A stretch of DNA of 64,000 bases, taken from Acidobacteriota bacterium. GTDB taxonomy: Bacteria; Acidobacteriota; Terriglobia; Terriglobales; Acidobacteriaceae. Position 1 is the stretch's first letter. Each line of letters starts with the position of its first letter. The notes beneath the pieces were generated by a model. It did no database searches and was not told where the DNA came from. It was given only the letters and a program-made list of their open reading frames with translations. The position numbers were made by a program, and so were the translations under genes. Below, one piece after another: positions 29,101-38,908 of this stretch. Where the stretch lies: contig JAJYBU010000015.1 in the NCBI GenBank assembly GCA_021778845.1, positions 22,132 through 86,131 of the forward strand. Reading direction: 5' to 3'.

Positions 29101-29449
29101 GTACTCGGATTACGACACCGAGAGCTTGAAGCTCATGCGCAATCCGGATGTAACGGTGCGCTCGCGCGGTGTGATGGAGAAGTGCAGCTACTGCATCCAG
29201 CGCATTGAGGCGGTGAAGATTGAAGCCGACAAGAACAATCGCGCGATCGCGGATGGAGAGATTCTGACGGCGTGCCAGCAGGCGTGCCCGACCGATGCGA
29301 TCGTCTTCGGCAATCTCAACGATCCGAAGTCGCGCGTGGTGAAGCGCAAGGCCGAGGAGCGCGATTACCAGGTGCTCGCAGATTTGAACTACCGCCCGCG
29401 CACGACGTATACCGCTGGCGTCATCAACCCGAACGCGGAGCTTGCATAA
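26102..29449 (+). CDS. actB: Alternative complex III iron-sulfur/molybdopterin-like subunit
   Basis: A 1115-residue protein. A twin-arginine motif SRRGFLK (94-100) precedes a hydrophobic stretch and Cys114 in LAGLAGC, so Tat export with possible lipidation is suggested. The large middle is the molybdopterin-oxidoreductase-like domain; the C-terminus has four ferredoxin-type cysteine groups (CVGCNACIVSC, CQHCESAGCEQVC, CVGTRYCSNNC, CSYC..CQQAC). Characterised ActB proteins carry iron-sulfur clusters but no molybdenum. An upstream GTG at 26093 is possible; ATG 26102 is preferred because of the ATGA overlap with actA. Confidence 0.93.
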   Translation: MNETRIGIEQAMAVEGGTQEVGAQEAQVVTAIAPAQPSKLKMTLAEVRAKLDGKSGKRYWKSLDELADTPAFQELMQEEFPRQASAGEWVDSVSRRGFLKVMGASFALAGLAGCTKQPEEPIFPYVKQPEDLVLGKPMYFATAHPFPTGAIPVLVKSDAFRPIKLEGNPEHPIAKGKSDAFTQASLLDLYDPDRSQFPRFRGEQADFSRFQQEFAKAVAASKTGDGVVFLSETITSPTLAAQWKQVQAKYPQAKLVQYEPVNNDAGRAASKAAFGDYYDTQYKLEDADVILALDADFLGGIGFPGFLPMSAAWAERHRFDKDKPMNRLYAVETMPTVTGFKAEHRLALKPSEIDQFANALAGGNSTLSNPEAQKFLSVVMEDIKKSGGRFAIVVGPSSSQAAHFAALTVNAGLGAVGKTVFYTETVASIPSEHVSDLKALVADMNAGKVEWLVMLGVNPLYNAPVDLNFEDAFNKVPHRVHLGSHVDETGFYSTWHINKSHYLESWTDARAYDGTISIVQPMIEPLYGGKSAHDVLQTLIDPQVSAYQLVLANAKTYIKAPGGDTAKTVAANVPAPAATGAGNSAAADAAARAALGVARATTPFEMAWRKALHDGWVADTAFVPKTLGAPKGGVTTPASAGSGIEISFRPDPSLYDGRYGNNGWLQELPKQVTNMSWDNAALMNMDLMGKLGIEENEAIELTLNGRKIITPVLMAPGHPNDAVTVHLGLGRRAECGRVGAGVGFNAYALRTSGQPLSAGGLMIARGKGSYDLCVTKVHNIEHRGAFAQRDLEHPEFDTQGTYSLAGHEAMERSIIRYATYEEAMKNPDFAHLGTKDSNDTLVNKVGYNPQGEAVPHDDSFYPDNWRYDHVMEVAAGKVLQNKWGMSIDLNSCVGCNACIVSCYAENNIAVVGREQVKIGRIMQWMRIDTYFEGDLHAPIAHFQPMLCQHCESAGCEQVCPVGATVHTPEGINTMVYNRCVGTRYCSNNCPYKVRRFNFLLYSDYDTESLKLMRNPDVTVRSRGVMEKCSYCIQRIEAVKIEADKNNRAIADGEILTACQQACPTDAIVFGNLNDPKSRVVKRKAEERDYQVLADLNYRPRTTYTAGVINPNAELA

Positions 29450-29451
29450 CG

Positions 29452-30891
29452 ATGGCAACCCAAGGACCCATTCCGGAGATCGTTGATCCGATGATTGACC
29501 CGCGCACCGGCGAGTACGCGGTGATTGCGCCGGGGCAGACGTTCAAGAGTGTGACGCAAAAGATCGCGGGCATCGTGCTGACGTCCAACACGCCGATCGC
29601 ATGGATGGGCGGCCTGTTCCTGGCGGCGACGGTCGCGCTGGGCGTCGTCATTGCGGTTACGTGGCTGGTGCTGAAGGGCGTTGGAATCTGGGGCATTACG
29701 ATTCCGGGCGCGTGGGGCTTTGCCATCATCAACTTCGTTTGGTGGATCGGTATCGGCCACGCTGGCACGCTGATCTCCGCGATTCTGCTGCTGTTCAAAC
29801 AGACCTGGCGCAACTCGATCAACCGGTTCGCCGAAGCGATGACGATCTTCGCTGTCGTATGCGCTGGCATGTTTCCGCTGCTGCACGTTGGGCGTCCGTG
29901 GCTGGGCTACTGGCTGCTGCCGTATCCGAACACGATGAACGTGTGGCCGCAGTTCCGCAGCCCGCTGGCGTGGGATGTCTTTGCGGTTTCGACGTACGCA
30001 ACCATCTCGGTGGTGTTCTGGTATATCGGCATGATCCCGGACCTGGGCACGCTGCGCGATCGCGCGACGATGCCGCTGGCGAAGTACATCTACGGAATGC
30101 TGAGCCTGGGCTGGAGAGGCTCGACGCGCCACTGGATTCGCTACGAGTCAGCATCGCTGCTGCTGGCGGGCCTATCGACGCCGCTGGTGCTTTCGGTGCA
30201 CACGACCATCAGCTTCGACTTTGCAGTGGCCGCAATGGCCGGCTGGCATACGACGATCTTCCCGCCCTACTTCGTGGCCGGCGCTGTGTACTCAGGCTTT
30301 GCGATGGTGCTCACGCTGGCGATTCCGATCCGCAAGTTCTATCACCTGGAAGACCTGGTGACGCTGCGTCATCTCGACAACATGGCGAAGGTGATGCTGG
30401 CAACGGGCTCGATCGTAGGCTATGGCTACGGCATGGAAGTTTTCATGAGCTGGTACTCGGCAAGCCACTGGGAGTTCTTCATGATGTGGAACCGTATGTT
30501 CGGGCCGATGGGCTGGGCGTACTGGGTGCTGATCCTGACCAACCTTGCCATTCCGCTGACGACGCTGTGGAGCCGCAAGCTGCGCGTGAACGTCGGCTAT
30601 CTTTTCTTCCTGTCGTTTGTGGTGAACATCGGCATGTGGTTTGAGCGCTTCGTCATCGTCGTGACCAGCCTCTATCGCGACTACCTGCCGTCGAGCTGGG
30701 GCACGTATCGCGCGACGAAGTGGGACTACATATTGTTCATCGGAACCTGGGGACTGTTCACCACACTGTTCCTGTTATTTGCGCGCCTTGCGCCAATGAT
30801 TCCGATGTCGGAGATCAGGATGATGCTGCCACAGACGAAGGTGCGTCCAGGTGGCGCCGATGCAGAAGCAGTTGCTCAGGAGGCGCTCTAA
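29452..30891 (+). CDS. actC: Alternative complex III quinol-binding membrane subunit (NrfD family)
   Basis: A 479-residue NrfD/PsrC-family protein with about ten transmembrane helices and a conserved short N-terminal domain (IVDPMIDPRTGEY). Together with ActF it forms the membrane quinol-binding part of the complex. GGAG lies about 14 bases upstream of ATG 29452, two bases after the actB stop. The actD start overlaps its stop. Confidence 0.93.
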   Translation: MATQGPIPEIVDPMIDPRTGEYAVIAPGQTFKSVTQKIAGIVLTSNTPIAWMGGLFLAATVALGVVIAVTWLVLKGVGIWGITIPGAWGFAIINFVWWIGIGHAGTLISAILLLFKQTWRNSINRFAEAMTIFAVVCAGMFPLLHVGRPWLGYWLLPYPNTMNVWPQFRSPLAWDVFAVSTYATISVVFWYIGMIPDLGTLRDRATMPLAKYIYGMLSLGWRGSTRHWIRYESASLLLAGLSTPLVLSVHTTISFDFAVAAMAGWHTTIFPPYFVAGAVYSGFAMVLTLAIPIRKFYHLEDLVTLRHLDNMAKVMLATGSIVGYGYGMEVFMSWYSASHWEFFMMWNRMFGPMGWAYWVLILTNLAIPLTTLWSRKLRVNVGYLFFLSFVVNIGMWFERFVIVVTSLYRDYLPSSWGTYRATKWDYILFIGTWGLFTTLFLLFARLAPMIPMSEIRMMLPQTKVRPGGADAEAVAQEAL

Positions 30892-31433
30892 TGCCGCCGC
30901 GCGAGGGAGTCTACGGCCTGCTGGCCGAGTTCAATACGCCGAGTGAGTTGGTGCATGCAACCGAGATGGCGCACCGTGCGGGCTATCGCCGCATGGAGTG
31001 CTATACGCCGTATCCGGTGGAGCAGGCAGCGGAGGCATTGCGCTTCCACAAGACGCGCGTGCCGTTGCTGTGCCTGCTCGGCGGTCTGGCCGGCCTCACG
31101 ACCGGATCGCTGCTGGAGATATGGATCAACGTGTGGGGATATCCGCTGAATCTTCGCGCGATGCCGCTGTTCAGTTGGCCTGCGTTTGTCGTTCCAGCCT
31201 ACGAGATGACGATTTTATTTGCAGGACTCTCGGCGGCCTTCGGGATGATCGCGTTGAACGGCCTGCCGCAGTTGTATCACCCCTTGTTCAACGCACCCAA
31301 CTTCGCCAGCGGAGCGACGACGGACAAGTTCTTCCTCTGCCTCGAAGCGAACGATCCAAGATTTGAGGGTGCAAAGACGCGTGAGTTCCTGGAGCAGTTT
31401 TCGCCGGTCTCCGTGGTGGAGGTTGACCACTAA
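30891..31433 (+). CDS. actD: Alternative complex III subunit ActD (DUF3341)
   Basis: A 180-residue DUF3341 protein: a short soluble N-terminus beginning REGVYGLLAEF, two transmembrane helices (about 58-80 and 98-122), then a C-terminal soluble part. It anchors to ActC-F in known structures. A strong AGGAGG (30878-30883) precedes ATG 30891. Start and stop each overlap neighbours by one base (TAATG). Confidence 0.92.
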   Translation: MPPREGVYGLLAEFNTPSELVHATEMAHRAGYRRMECYTPYPVEQAAEALRFHKTRVPLLCLLGGLAGLTTGSLLEIWINVWGYPLNLRAMPLFSWPAFVVPAYEMTILFAGLSAAFGMIALNGLPQLYHPLFNAPNFASGATTDKFFLCLEANDPRFEGAKTREFLEQFSPVSVVEVDH

Positions 31434-32293
31434 TGCAGGCAACAGGGACGCGGTTACGGGGAGCAGGAAAGACAATGCCAGGGACGCGCAAACTCGCGGG
31501 GCTTTCAACGCTGATGGCGATGCTGGCGCTGGCAGGCTGCCGCCAGGACATGCACAATCAGCCGAAGTTTATTCCCCAGCGCGGAACCACGTTCTTCGCC
31601 TCGGGACGCTCCGTGCGGCCACAGGTTGAGGACACGGTTGCGCGCAACCAGATGGACCAGGACGCCTACTTCTATACCGGCATTCAGGACGGCAAGGAGG
31701 GTGATGGTCTGCCGATTCCTCTCAATGCTGCGACACTCGAGCGTGGGCAGGAGCGCTACAACATCTACTGCGCTCCGTGTCACTCGCGCGTAGGCAATGG
31801 TGCGGGCATGATCGTACAGCGGGGCTATCGTCCTGCGGGTAACTTCCACACGGACCGCCTGCGCAATGCGCCGCTGGGACATTTCTTCACAGTGATGACC
31901 AATGGTTATGGTGCGATGCCGGAGTACGCCGCACAATTGACGCCGGCGGATCGCTGGGCTGTGGCTGCGTATATTCGTGCGCTGCAGTTGAGTCAGAATG
32001 CGAAGCCGAGCGATGCCGCGCCGAGTGGCCACGTCGAGGACCTTCACGCGATTGCGAAGGATCTCGGTATGCCCAACGGATTTGCTGACCCGTGGGCTCT
32101 GCCTTCGACCGCCGTATACGGAACGCCGAACGGTGAGGACAACGGCATTCCCGGACAACCGATGGGAACGCCGCCTGCAGGTGCGGGTGCGCACTATGGG
32201 AAGGCCGCGACCGAGAACTCCGGGCAACGTGACTCTGGCGGAGCGCCCGCCGCATCGTTTTCAAATGGCACACCGTATGGCCAGCCGAATTAA
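31433..32293 (+). CDS. actE: Alternative complex III monoheme cytochrome c lipoprotein
   Basis: A 286-residue lipoprotein with lipobox LALAGC (Cys36) and one haem site, CAPCH, with a likely axial methionine in GYGAMPEY. It is the monoheme ActE subunit that delivers electrons to the oxidase. The C-terminus (about 220-286) is a low-complexity Gly/Pro/Thr/Asn extension, longer than expected. An internal ATG (KTMPGTRKL) is an alternative start, but 31433 overlaps the actD stop. Confidence 0.9.
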   Translation: MQATGTRLRGAGKTMPGTRKLAGLSTLMAMLALAGCRQDMHNQPKFIPQRGTTFFASGRSVRPQVEDTVARNQMDQDAYFYTGIQDGKEGDGLPIPLNAATLERGQERYNIYCAPCHSRVGNGAGMIVQRGYRPAGNFHTDRLRNAPLGHFFTVMTNGYGAMPEYAAQLTPADRWAVAAYIRALQLSQNAKPSDAAPSGHVEDLHAIAKDLGMPNGFADPWALPSTAVYGTPNGEDNGIPGQPMGTPPAGAGAHYGKAATENSGQRDSGGAPAASFSNGTPYGQPN

Positions 32294-32338
32294 CGCAGAA
32301 ACAGGGACAGCAACTACGAGATCGAAGGCGACTGACGC

Positions 32339-33682
32339 ATGGAAATGGCAAACGAACATCACGGAGCGGACCTGACAATGGGACATGCAGCAGCTCATGG
32401 TCCGCGCACGCTGCCAGCCGTTCTGGCAGCACCCAGCGTCGTTTCGACGTGGCGCACGCGCGCGGGCATTGTGGCGATCGTCTTCGCCCTGATCTCGCTG
32501 GTCTTTCTGGGTACACACGAAGGCCGCAACCACCTGCTGCGTGCCTATCTGATGGGCTACATGACGTGCTTCAATTTTGTCGGCGGAGCACTCGCATTCC
32601 TCATGGTGCAGTACGTGTCGGGCGGCAAGTGGGGACAGATTCTGCGCCGCCCGCTGGAGGCCATGACGCGTACCATCTGGGTGCTCATCGCGATGACCCT
32701 CCCCATTCTGTTGCTGATGAAGCATCTCTATCAGTGGGCTGCGTTCCCCACTGCGGCGGCCAAGCTGGAGGCGCTCAAGCAGGGTTTGATGACCCAGGAG
32801 CAGCAGCTCACAGCAACCTCCAAGCAGGCGATGTTGAACCCGACCGCAGCCGTAGTTCAGGCGGCAATCGTGCTCGGCTGGATGGCGCTCGTCATCACGC
32901 TGCTGAATCACTGGTCAATGCAGCGCGACAACGATCCGTTGGCGGGCACGCAGGCGAGCTTCGACAAGTGGCGGGTGCGCTTCGAGAACCTCTCCGGCCC
33001 CTCCATTCTGTTCTACGTCATTCTCATGACCGACTTCGTGATCCTGTTTGTGAAGTCGCTCGACGTCACGTGGTATTCGTCGGTGTATGGGCTGCAGTTC
33101 CTCGTGGCGCAAGGGTACGCGGTGTTGGCGCTGGGCATCCTCACGCTCATTCTGCTCTCGCGCTATGAGCCGATGAAGACGATGTTCCGCATGACCGAGC
33201 AGCACGATCTGGGCAAGCTGGCGTTCGCCTTCGTGATGTTGAACATCTACCTCACCTTCGCGGAGTTTCTGATCATCTGGTCAGGCAATGTGCCCGACGA
33301 AATCCCCTGGTACCTGCACCGGATTCATGGCGGCTGGTGGGTCATCTGCTCGCTGGATGTTATCTGCCACTGGGTCATTCCGTTCTCCCTTCTGCTGTCG
33401 CGCGACATCAAGCGGTCGAAGCACAAGATGATCTGGCTGTGCTGCTTCATGCTGGTGGCGCGGCTCATCGACATGTTCTGGCTGATCGAACCAAACTTCA
33501 AGGACGCCGCGAGCAACCTGCACCTTGCGGGCAACATCGGGATCCTGGCGTACGTCACCGTGCCCATTTCGGTGGTCGCGTTCTGGATGGTGTTTTACCT
33601 GAACGAGTTGATGAAGCGGCCACTGATCAACCTGAACGATCCGCATACGGAAGAGCTTTTGGAGCCTGAACATGCACACTGA
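32339..33682 (+). CDS. actF: Alternative complex III membrane subunit ActF (NrfD-like)
   Basis: A 447-residue integral membrane protein with about ten helices, a second NrfD-like subunit. His/Asp-rich segments such as HRIHGGWWVICSLDVICHW lie near the periplasmic face. In other organisms ActF lies next to ActC and contributes to proton movement. Its end overlaps the next gene by 11 bases. Confidence 0.9.
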   Translation: MEMANEHHGADLTMGHAAAHGPRTLPAVLAAPSVVSTWRTRAGIVAIVFALISLVFLGTHEGRNHLLRAYLMGYMTCFNFVGGALAFLMVQYVSGGKWGQILRRPLEAMTRTIWVLIAMTLPILLLMKHLYQWAAFPTAAAKLEALKQGLMTQEQQLTATSKQAMLNPTAAVVQAAIVLGWMALVITLLNHWSMQRDNDPLAGTQASFDKWRVRFENLSGPSILFYVILMTDFVILFVKSLDVTWYSSVYGLQFLVAQGYAVLALGILTLILLSRYEPMKTMFRMTEQHDLGKLAFAFVMLNIYLTFAEFLIIWSGNVPDEIPWYLHRIHGGWWVICSLDVICHWVIPFSLLLSRDIKRSKHKMIWLCCFMLVARLIDMFWLIEPNFKDAASNLHLAGNIGILAYVTVPISVVAFWMVFYLNELMKRPLINLNDPHTEELLEPEHAH

Positions 33683-34349
33683 GGGACAAGACAAGGGCCA
33701 ACCCAAAGACGTCATCGCCCATCGAGCGTCGGTGCCCGACAGCGAACACCCCGGCTACGAAGTCGAGGATGTAAGTGTCGGCGGCGTCGTCACCTTTCTT
33801 GCGGGGCTCTCGGGCTTCGTCGTGATCTTCTTCTTCTTCGCCTTTGCCATGGGCAAGGCCATCAACTATGCGCTCGTGAAGCATGACGGAACGCCAAACA
33901 AGTGGCATCAAAGTCTTTCCAACGTGGGCGCAACACCGCGTGGCGAAAAGCTTGAGGATCTGACCTCGAGCGCGACGATGCAGCAGCGCCAGTTGCAGCA
34001 GATGACCCAGGTCTTCCCGACCCCGCGTCTGGAGGCGGACGATGGCAACCAGGACCTCGCCGACCTGCATGCACGCGAAGACCTGCTGCTGAACTACTAC
34101 AGCAGCTCGCCGGATCTGCCCGCAGGCACGATCCGCATTCCAATCGATCGGGCTATGCAACTGGTTCTTCAGCGCGGACTGCCGCAGGCGCCCTCCCCGC
34201 AAACGTCGGGAACACTGATGGCAGGAGAGACCGTGCCGACCGTGACGGCTCCATTGACCAACGGATTTGCCCGCACCGGCTATGAGCTTCAGACCATCGC
34301 CGCGCGCGAGGAGAAGAATGAATTCAATCGCGCCGAAGGAAAGCAGTAG
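33672..34349 (+). CDS. Conserved unknown single-helix membrane protein of the act-cta operon
   Basis: A 225-residue protein with one transmembrane helix (about 36-62) after a charged N-terminus, then a soluble region with a conserved-looking patch GTIRIPIDRAMQLV (about 159-172). Position between actF and the oxidase genes suggests an accessory subunit or assembly factor of the complex III-oxidase assembly. The extension beyond residue 180 is low in complexity. I cannot name a characterised family. Confidence 0.75.
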   Translation: MHTEGQDKGQPKDVIAHRASVPDSEHPGYEVEDVSVGGVVTFLAGLSGFVVIFFFFAFAMGKAINYALVKHDGTPNKWHQSLSNVGATPRGEKLEDLTSSATMQQRQLQQMTQVFPTPRLEADDGNQDLADLHAREDLLLNYYSSSPDLPAGTIRIPIDRAMQLVLQRGLPQAPSPQTSGTLMAGETVPTVTAPLTNGFARTGYELQTIAAREEKNEFNRAEGKQ

Positions 34350-34412
34350 GACGCGCAACCAGGCAGGAACAGGGCAACGCATCAGCCGCATCGTACATCA
34401 GCACCCAGCAGC

Positions 34413-35384
34413 ATGGAGAGCAGCAACCAGGTGAAGGCAGCAATCCCAACTCGCAGCATGGCCAGGAACATGGCCGGACTCGCAGCCGCAGCAGGCCTGA
34501 TGCTGGGTCTGCTGGCCGCGCCGCTGCGGTGTGGCGCCCAGGTCTCCAGCTACGGCGACAAGTCTGAGGGGGACAACGTGGGCGAGCAGTTGCCCACGGT
34601 GCTGCAAAAGGTGCAGGTCTCCCAGCACCTGAACGCGCAGTTACCGCTCAATGCACCGTTCGTCGACGATGCCGGGCAGCCTGTCACGCTAGGGAAGTAC
34701 TTCGATGGCAAGCATCCGGTGGTGCTTACCACCGTGTACTACAACTGCCCCATGCTCTGCTCGGAGGAGATGGACGGACTTACCAGCGCGCTTGAGATGG
34801 TCAACCTGGTGCCGGGCAAGGACTTCCAAATTGTCATCATCAGCATTGATCCCACCGAAACGCCTAAGCTGGCAGCGGAGAAGAAGGCCTTCTATCTGCG
34901 CCGCTACGGACATCCGGAGACGGCCAGCGGATGGCACTACCTGACCGGCCAGCCATCCGCCATCGACGCCGTCACCAAGGCTGTTGGTTTCGGCTATGTG
35001 CGCGTACCGGGGCCCGATGGCAAGCTGACACAATTCGCGCACGCGAGTTCGATTGAACTTGCTACGCCGCAAGGAAAGATCGCGCAGTACTACCTCGGCG
35101 TGGAGTACTCGCCCAAGGACGTGCTGCTTGGATTGATCGACGCGTCCGGCAACAAGATTGGATCGCCGGTGGCAAATATTCTGACCTACTGCTACCGCTA
35201 CGATCCGCAGACCGACAAGCACTCCCTGATGGTGGTGCGTGCCGTACAGTTGGGCGGTATCGTTACGGTAGCGTCGCTGGGCAGCTTTATATTCTTAATG
35301 TTTCGGCGCGATATCCAGCTTGCGCACGAACACGACACACCTCAGCCGGACGAAAAAAAGTCTGGCGAAATGGATAAAGGCTAA
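34413..35384 (+). CDS. SCO1/SenC-type copper chaperone
   Basis: A 323-residue protein. An N-terminal signal/anchor (about 15-43), a thioredoxin-like domain with the copper site CPMLC (Cys112, Cys116) and a distal histidine in FAHASS, and a second C-terminal transmembrane helix (about 278-297). Sco proteins deliver copper to the CuA centre of cytochrome oxidase subunit II, which is the next gene, three bases downstream. The C-terminal anchor is an addition to the basic Sco fold. Confidence 0.92.
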   Translation: MESSNQVKAAIPTRSMARNMAGLAAAAGLMLGLLAAPLRCGAQVSSYGDKSEGDNVGEQLPTVLQKVQVSQHLNAQLPLNAPFVDDAGQPVTLGKYFDGKHPVVLTTVYYNCPMLCSEEMDGLTSALEMVNLVPGKDFQIVIISIDPTETPKLAAEKKAFYLRRYGHPETASGWHYLTGQPSAIDAVTKAVGFGYVRVPGPDGKLTQFAHASSIELATPQGKIAQYYLGVEYSPKDVLLGLIDASGNKIGSPVANILTYCYRYDPQTDKHSLMVVRAVQLGGIVTVASLGSFIFLMFRRDIQLAHEHDTPQPDEKKSGEMDKG

Positions 35385-35387
35385 ACG

Positions 35388-36446
35388 ATGGGACTTAGTC
35401 CGGTATTGTGGCAATTTCTCGTGAAGTGGCTCCACAACTCCTCGCTGTTTCCGGCGGAGGCGAGCGGCATTTCACCGTATGTCGATGCGTTGTACTTTTT
35501 TCTGGTGATGATGACCATCGTCGGAACAGCGCTGGTCGCGGTCCTGCTGCTGGTGTTCTCCATTCGCTACCGGCGCGAGAAGAATCCCGTAGCCACGCAG
35601 ATCGAGGGCTCGACGCTGCTCGAAGCCACGTGGACGATCATTCCGCTGGCGATCTTTCTCGTCACCTTCGTGTGGGGAGCGCTGCTGTACTTCCGCATCT
35701 ACAATCCTCCCGCGAATGCGATGAATATCTATATTGTCGGCAAGCAGTGGATGTGGAAGGCGGAGCATCCGGGTGGCCAGCACGAGATCAATGCGCTGCA
35801 CGTTCCCCTCGGCAAGCCCGTACAACTCACCATGATCTCGCAGGATGTGTTCCACAGCTTCTCCATTCCTGACTTCCGCATCAAGCGTGAAGTCATTCCT
35901 GGCCGCTACTCGACAGTGTGGTTTGAGGCAACACAGGTGGGCACCTATCACCTGTTCTGCACGCAGTACTGCGGGACGCAGCACTCCGGCATGGTTGGCG
36001 AAGTTACGGTGCTGACACCGCAGGATTATAAGAAGTGGCTGGACCAATCCACCTCGGGTCAGAGCCTGGCGCAAAATGGCGAGCGCCTCTTTGCGAGCAT
36101 GGGCTGCAACTCCTGCCATAGCGGAACGGCGGCAGCTCGCGGCCCAAGCCTCGCGGGCGTCTATGGCTCCAAGCTGACGCTCACCGACGGAAGCCAGATT
36201 CTGGTTGATGATGCCTATCTGCGTGATGCCATCCTCAATCCGTCCAAGCATGTGACCGCAGGCTTTGCGCCCATCATGCCTACGTACCAGGGGCAACTCA
36301 GCGAAGACGGCCTCATCGATCTGGTCGAGTTCATCAAGAATATGCAATCGAACTATCGCGTACAGCAGACCTTCGTAACCTCTGCATCCGGTGAATCAGC
36401 CCCAACAACGCCCCCGCAGGGCACAAACGAAACGGTGAATCCATGA
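35388..36446 (+). CDS. ctaC: Cytochrome c oxidase subunit II with fused cytochrome c (caa3 type)
   Basis: A 352-residue protein. Two transmembrane helices (about 34-58 and 80-102), a cupredoxin domain with CuA ligands His156, Cys191, Cys195, His199 and Met202 in [12 protein letters not shown], and a C-terminal cytochrome c domain with CNSCH (240-244). This fusion defines caa3 oxidases. It receives electrons from complex III or ActE. The end overlaps ctaD by ATGA. Confidence 0.95.
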   Translation: MGLSPVLWQFLVKWLHNSSLFPAEASGISPYVDALYFFLVMMTIVGTALVAVLLLVFSIRYRREKNPVATQIEGSTLLEATWTIIPLAIFLVTFVWGALLYFRIYNPPANAMNIYIVGKQWMWKAEHPGGQHEINALHVPLGKPVQLTMISQDVFHSFSIPDFRIKREVIPGRYSTVWFEATQVGTYHLFCTQYCGTQHSGMVGEVTVLTPQDYKKWLDQSTSGQSLAQNGERLFASMGCNSCHSGTAAARGPSLAGVYGSKLTLTDGSQILVDDAYLRDAILNPSKHVTAGFAPIMPTYQGQLSEDGLIDLVEFIKNMQSNYRVQQTFVTSASGESAPTTPPQGTNETVNP

Positions 36447-38119
36447 GTGCTGCGATCGGTAATACCATCGTCTCTCTGCCTGACCAGACCACGGCGCAGA
36501 TCCCAAAGCGCAACTACATCAACAACGAGCACGGCTTGTTGAGTTGGTTGCTGACCGGGGATCACAAGCGCATCGCGATCCTCTATCTGATCTCGATCAC
36601 GTTCTTCTTCTTTATTGGTGGAGCATTTGCAGGGTTGATTCGCCTTGAGTTGCTTACACCGCAGCCCGACCTTGTCTCGTCAGATACCTACAATAAGTTC
36701 TTCACCATGCACGGCATCATCATGATCTTCCTCTTCCTGGTGCCATCGGTGCCTGCGACGCTGGGAAATTTTTTGATTCCAATCATGCTCGGCGCCAAGG
36801 ACCTTGCGTTTCCGAAGATCAATCTGCTGAGCTGGTATCTCTATGTGATCGGCGGAACGTTGACGCTTGCCGCGCTCGTCCTTGGTGGCGTGGATACCGG
36901 GTGGACTTTCACCACGCCCCTCTCTACGCATTACCTGAACACGCACGTGATTACGGCGGCAATGGCGATCTTCATCGCCGGCTTCGCATCCATCTTCACA
37001 GGCCTGAATTTCATCGTAACCATTCACCGCATGCGCTGCCCGGGCATGACGTGGTTCCGCATGCCCCTGTTCGTGTGGGCACATTATGCGGCTTCGCTGC
37101 TGATGGTGCTCGGCACGCCCGTGCTGGCGATCGCGCTCGTCCTGGTCGCGCTGGAGCGCATCTTCGGCATCGGAGTCTTTGATCCCACCAAGGGTGGTGA
37201 TCCGCTGCTGTTCCAGCATCTGTTCTGGTTTTACTCGCATCCGGCCGTGTACATCATGATTCTGCCGGGCATGGGTGTGATCTCCGAAGTGATCTCCACC
37301 TTCAGCCGCAAGCGCATCTTCGGGTACACCGCAGTCGCGTTCAGCTCCGTGGCCATCGCGCTCTTCGGCTTCTTTGTGTGGGAGCACCACATGTTCATCA
37401 TGGGTGTCTCCAATTACTCAGCACTGGTCTTCTCCCTGCTGACGATGCTTGTTGCAGTTCCCTCGGCCATCAAGATCTTCAACTGGGCGTTCACCCTGCA
37501 AAAGGGCTCCATCACGTTTGAGACGCCCATGCTCTACTCGTTTGGCTTCATGGGTCTGTTCACAATCGGCGGCTTGACGGGCGTGTTTCTCGGCTCGCTG
37601 GGCATGGACATCCACCTCACCGAGACCTACTTCATCGTCGCTCACTTCCACTTCGTCATGGTGGGCGGCATGCTGATGGCGTTCCTTGCGGGCATCCATT
37701 TCTGGTGGCCGAAGATGACGGGGCGCATGTACCCCGAGTCGCTTTCAAAGCTGGCGGCTGTCACCACGTTCATCGGTTTCAACCTCACCTTCCTGCCGCA
37801 ATTCATTCTGGGCTACCTCGGAATGCCGCGCCGTTATCATGCGTACCCTCCCGAGTTCCAGGTGCTCAACGTGTTGTCGACAGCGGGCGCGACTGTGCTT
37901 GGGGTCGGCTACATGCTTCCGATGCTGTACCTGGCCTGGTCGCTGAAGTACGGCGCGATTGCCGGCGATAACCCCTGGCAGGCTACCGGCCTCGAGTGGC
38001 AGATTCAGTCGCCACCGCTCACAGAAAACTTTACCGAGACACCCATCATGGACCACGAGGCCTATGACTACGAGTGGCTCGCGAACAAGACCAAAAAAGA
38101 GGTGACGACCGTTGGATAG
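36443..38119 (+). CDS. ctaD: Cytochrome c oxidase subunit I, type A2
   Basis: A 558-residue haem-copper oxidase catalytic subunit with 12 or more helices. The haem a ligand His90 (FTMHG) and the CuB/cross-link region YSHPAVY (264-270) are visible. The YSHP motif replaces the usual glutamate of GHPEVY, which marks type A2 enzymes such as those of Rhodothermus and Thermus. It reduces oxygen and pumps protons. Further histidines follow in [18 protein letters not shown]. Confidence 0.96.
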   Translation: MSAAIGNTIVSLPDQTTAQIPKRNYINNEHGLLSWLLTGDHKRIAILYLISITFFFFIGGAFAGLIRLELLTPQPDLVSSDTYNKFFTMHGIIMIFLFLVPSVPATLGNFLIPIMLGAKDLAFPKINLLSWYLYVIGGTLTLAALVLGGVDTGWTFTTPLSTHYLNTHVITAAMAIFIAGFASIFTGLNFIVTIHRMRCPGMTWFRMPLFVWAHYAASLLMVLGTPVLAIALVLVALERIFGIGVFDPTKGGDPLLFQHLFWFYSHPAVYIMILPGMGVISEVISTFSRKRIFGYTAVAFSSVAIALFGFFVWEHHMFIMGVSNYSALVFSLLTMLVAVPSAIKIFNWAFTLQKGSITFETPMLYSFGFMGLFTIGGLTGVFLGSLGMDIHLTETYFIVAHFHFVMVGGMLMAFLAGIHFWWPKMTGRMYPESLSKLAAVTTFIGFNLTFLPQFILGYLGMPRRYHAYPPEFQVLNVLSTAGATVLGVGYMLPMLYLAWSLKYGAIAGDNPWQATGLEWQIQSPPLTENFTETPIMDHEAYDYEWLANKTKKEVTTVG

Positions 38120-38876
38120 CGCACTCGCCACGACAGATCCGAACATGCCGGAGACCGAGGTTCACGCGGAACACGAACACGTGGCTCTTCCGCAGCACCG
38201 TCACCACTTTGAAACCGAAGAGCAGCAGCGTGAAGCCGGCAGCTTCGGTATGTGGCTGTTCCTGCTCACCGAAATCATGTTCTTCGGCGGCATGTTTTTC
38301 GCGTACCTGCTGTATCGCAACTGGTACTACCCGGCGTTTGCCGTGGCTTCGAATCAGTTGAGTGTCCCGCTGGGGACGATCAATACAGCCGTCCTCATCA
38401 CCTCTGGCTTTTGCATGGCGATCGGTGTCTGGGCAGCCGAGGTACGCAAAAAAGGCGTCCTCGTTGCCATGCTCCTTCTCACCACCGTCTTCGGCCTGAT
38501 CTTTCTTGGCGTGAAGTACGACGAGTATCACGAGAAGTATGAGCTGCACCACATCCCAGGCGACAGCTTCAACACATCCATGTTCACGAATCCAGCCGGC
38601 TACGGTATCAAGGAAGAGCCGCTCGCTCCCGACATGGCGCAGAAGACGCAGATCTTCTTCTTCCTCTACTTTGCAATGACAGGAATGCATGCCCTGCACA
38701 TGATCATTGGCATTGCGTTGCTCCTCTGGCTGACGTGGAGAGCGCAGCGAGGCGACTTCAGTTCAGGCTACGTCGCGCCGATAGAAAACTTCGGGCTCTA
38801 CTGGCATTTCGTCGATATTGTGTGGATCTTCCTCTTCCCGTTGCTCTATCTCATCAACCGTCATCCGCTGCACTAG
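38112..38876 (+). CDS. ctaE: Cytochrome c oxidase subunit III
   Basis: A 254-residue subunit III with about five to six helices after a His/Glu-rich N-terminus. Typical segments are [30 protein letters not shown] and [18 protein letters not shown]. The start is taken as TTG 38112 because AGAGGTGA sits about 8 bases upstream, while the ATG at 38145 has no ribosome site. It overlaps ctaD by 8 bases. Confidence 0.93.
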   Translation: MDSALATTDPNMPETEVHAEHEHVALPQHRHHFETEEQQREAGSFGMWLFLLTEIMFFGGMFFAYLLYRNWYYPAFAVASNQLSVPLGTINTAVLITSGFCMAIGVWAAEVRKKGVLVAMLLLTTVFGLIFLGVKYDEYHEKYELHHIPGDSFNTSMFTNPAGYGIKEEPLAPDMAQKTQIFFFLYFAMTGMHALHMIIGIALLLWLTWRAQRGDFSSGYVAPIENFGLYWHFVDIVWIFLFPLLYLINRHPLH

Positions 38877-38908
38877 AACATTCTGAAGCCGACCACGAAG
38901 GAACTACG

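Noticed and set aside
27479..29458. 659-residue minus-strand frame opposite actB
   Set aside because: Antisense shadow of actB with no recognisable domain.
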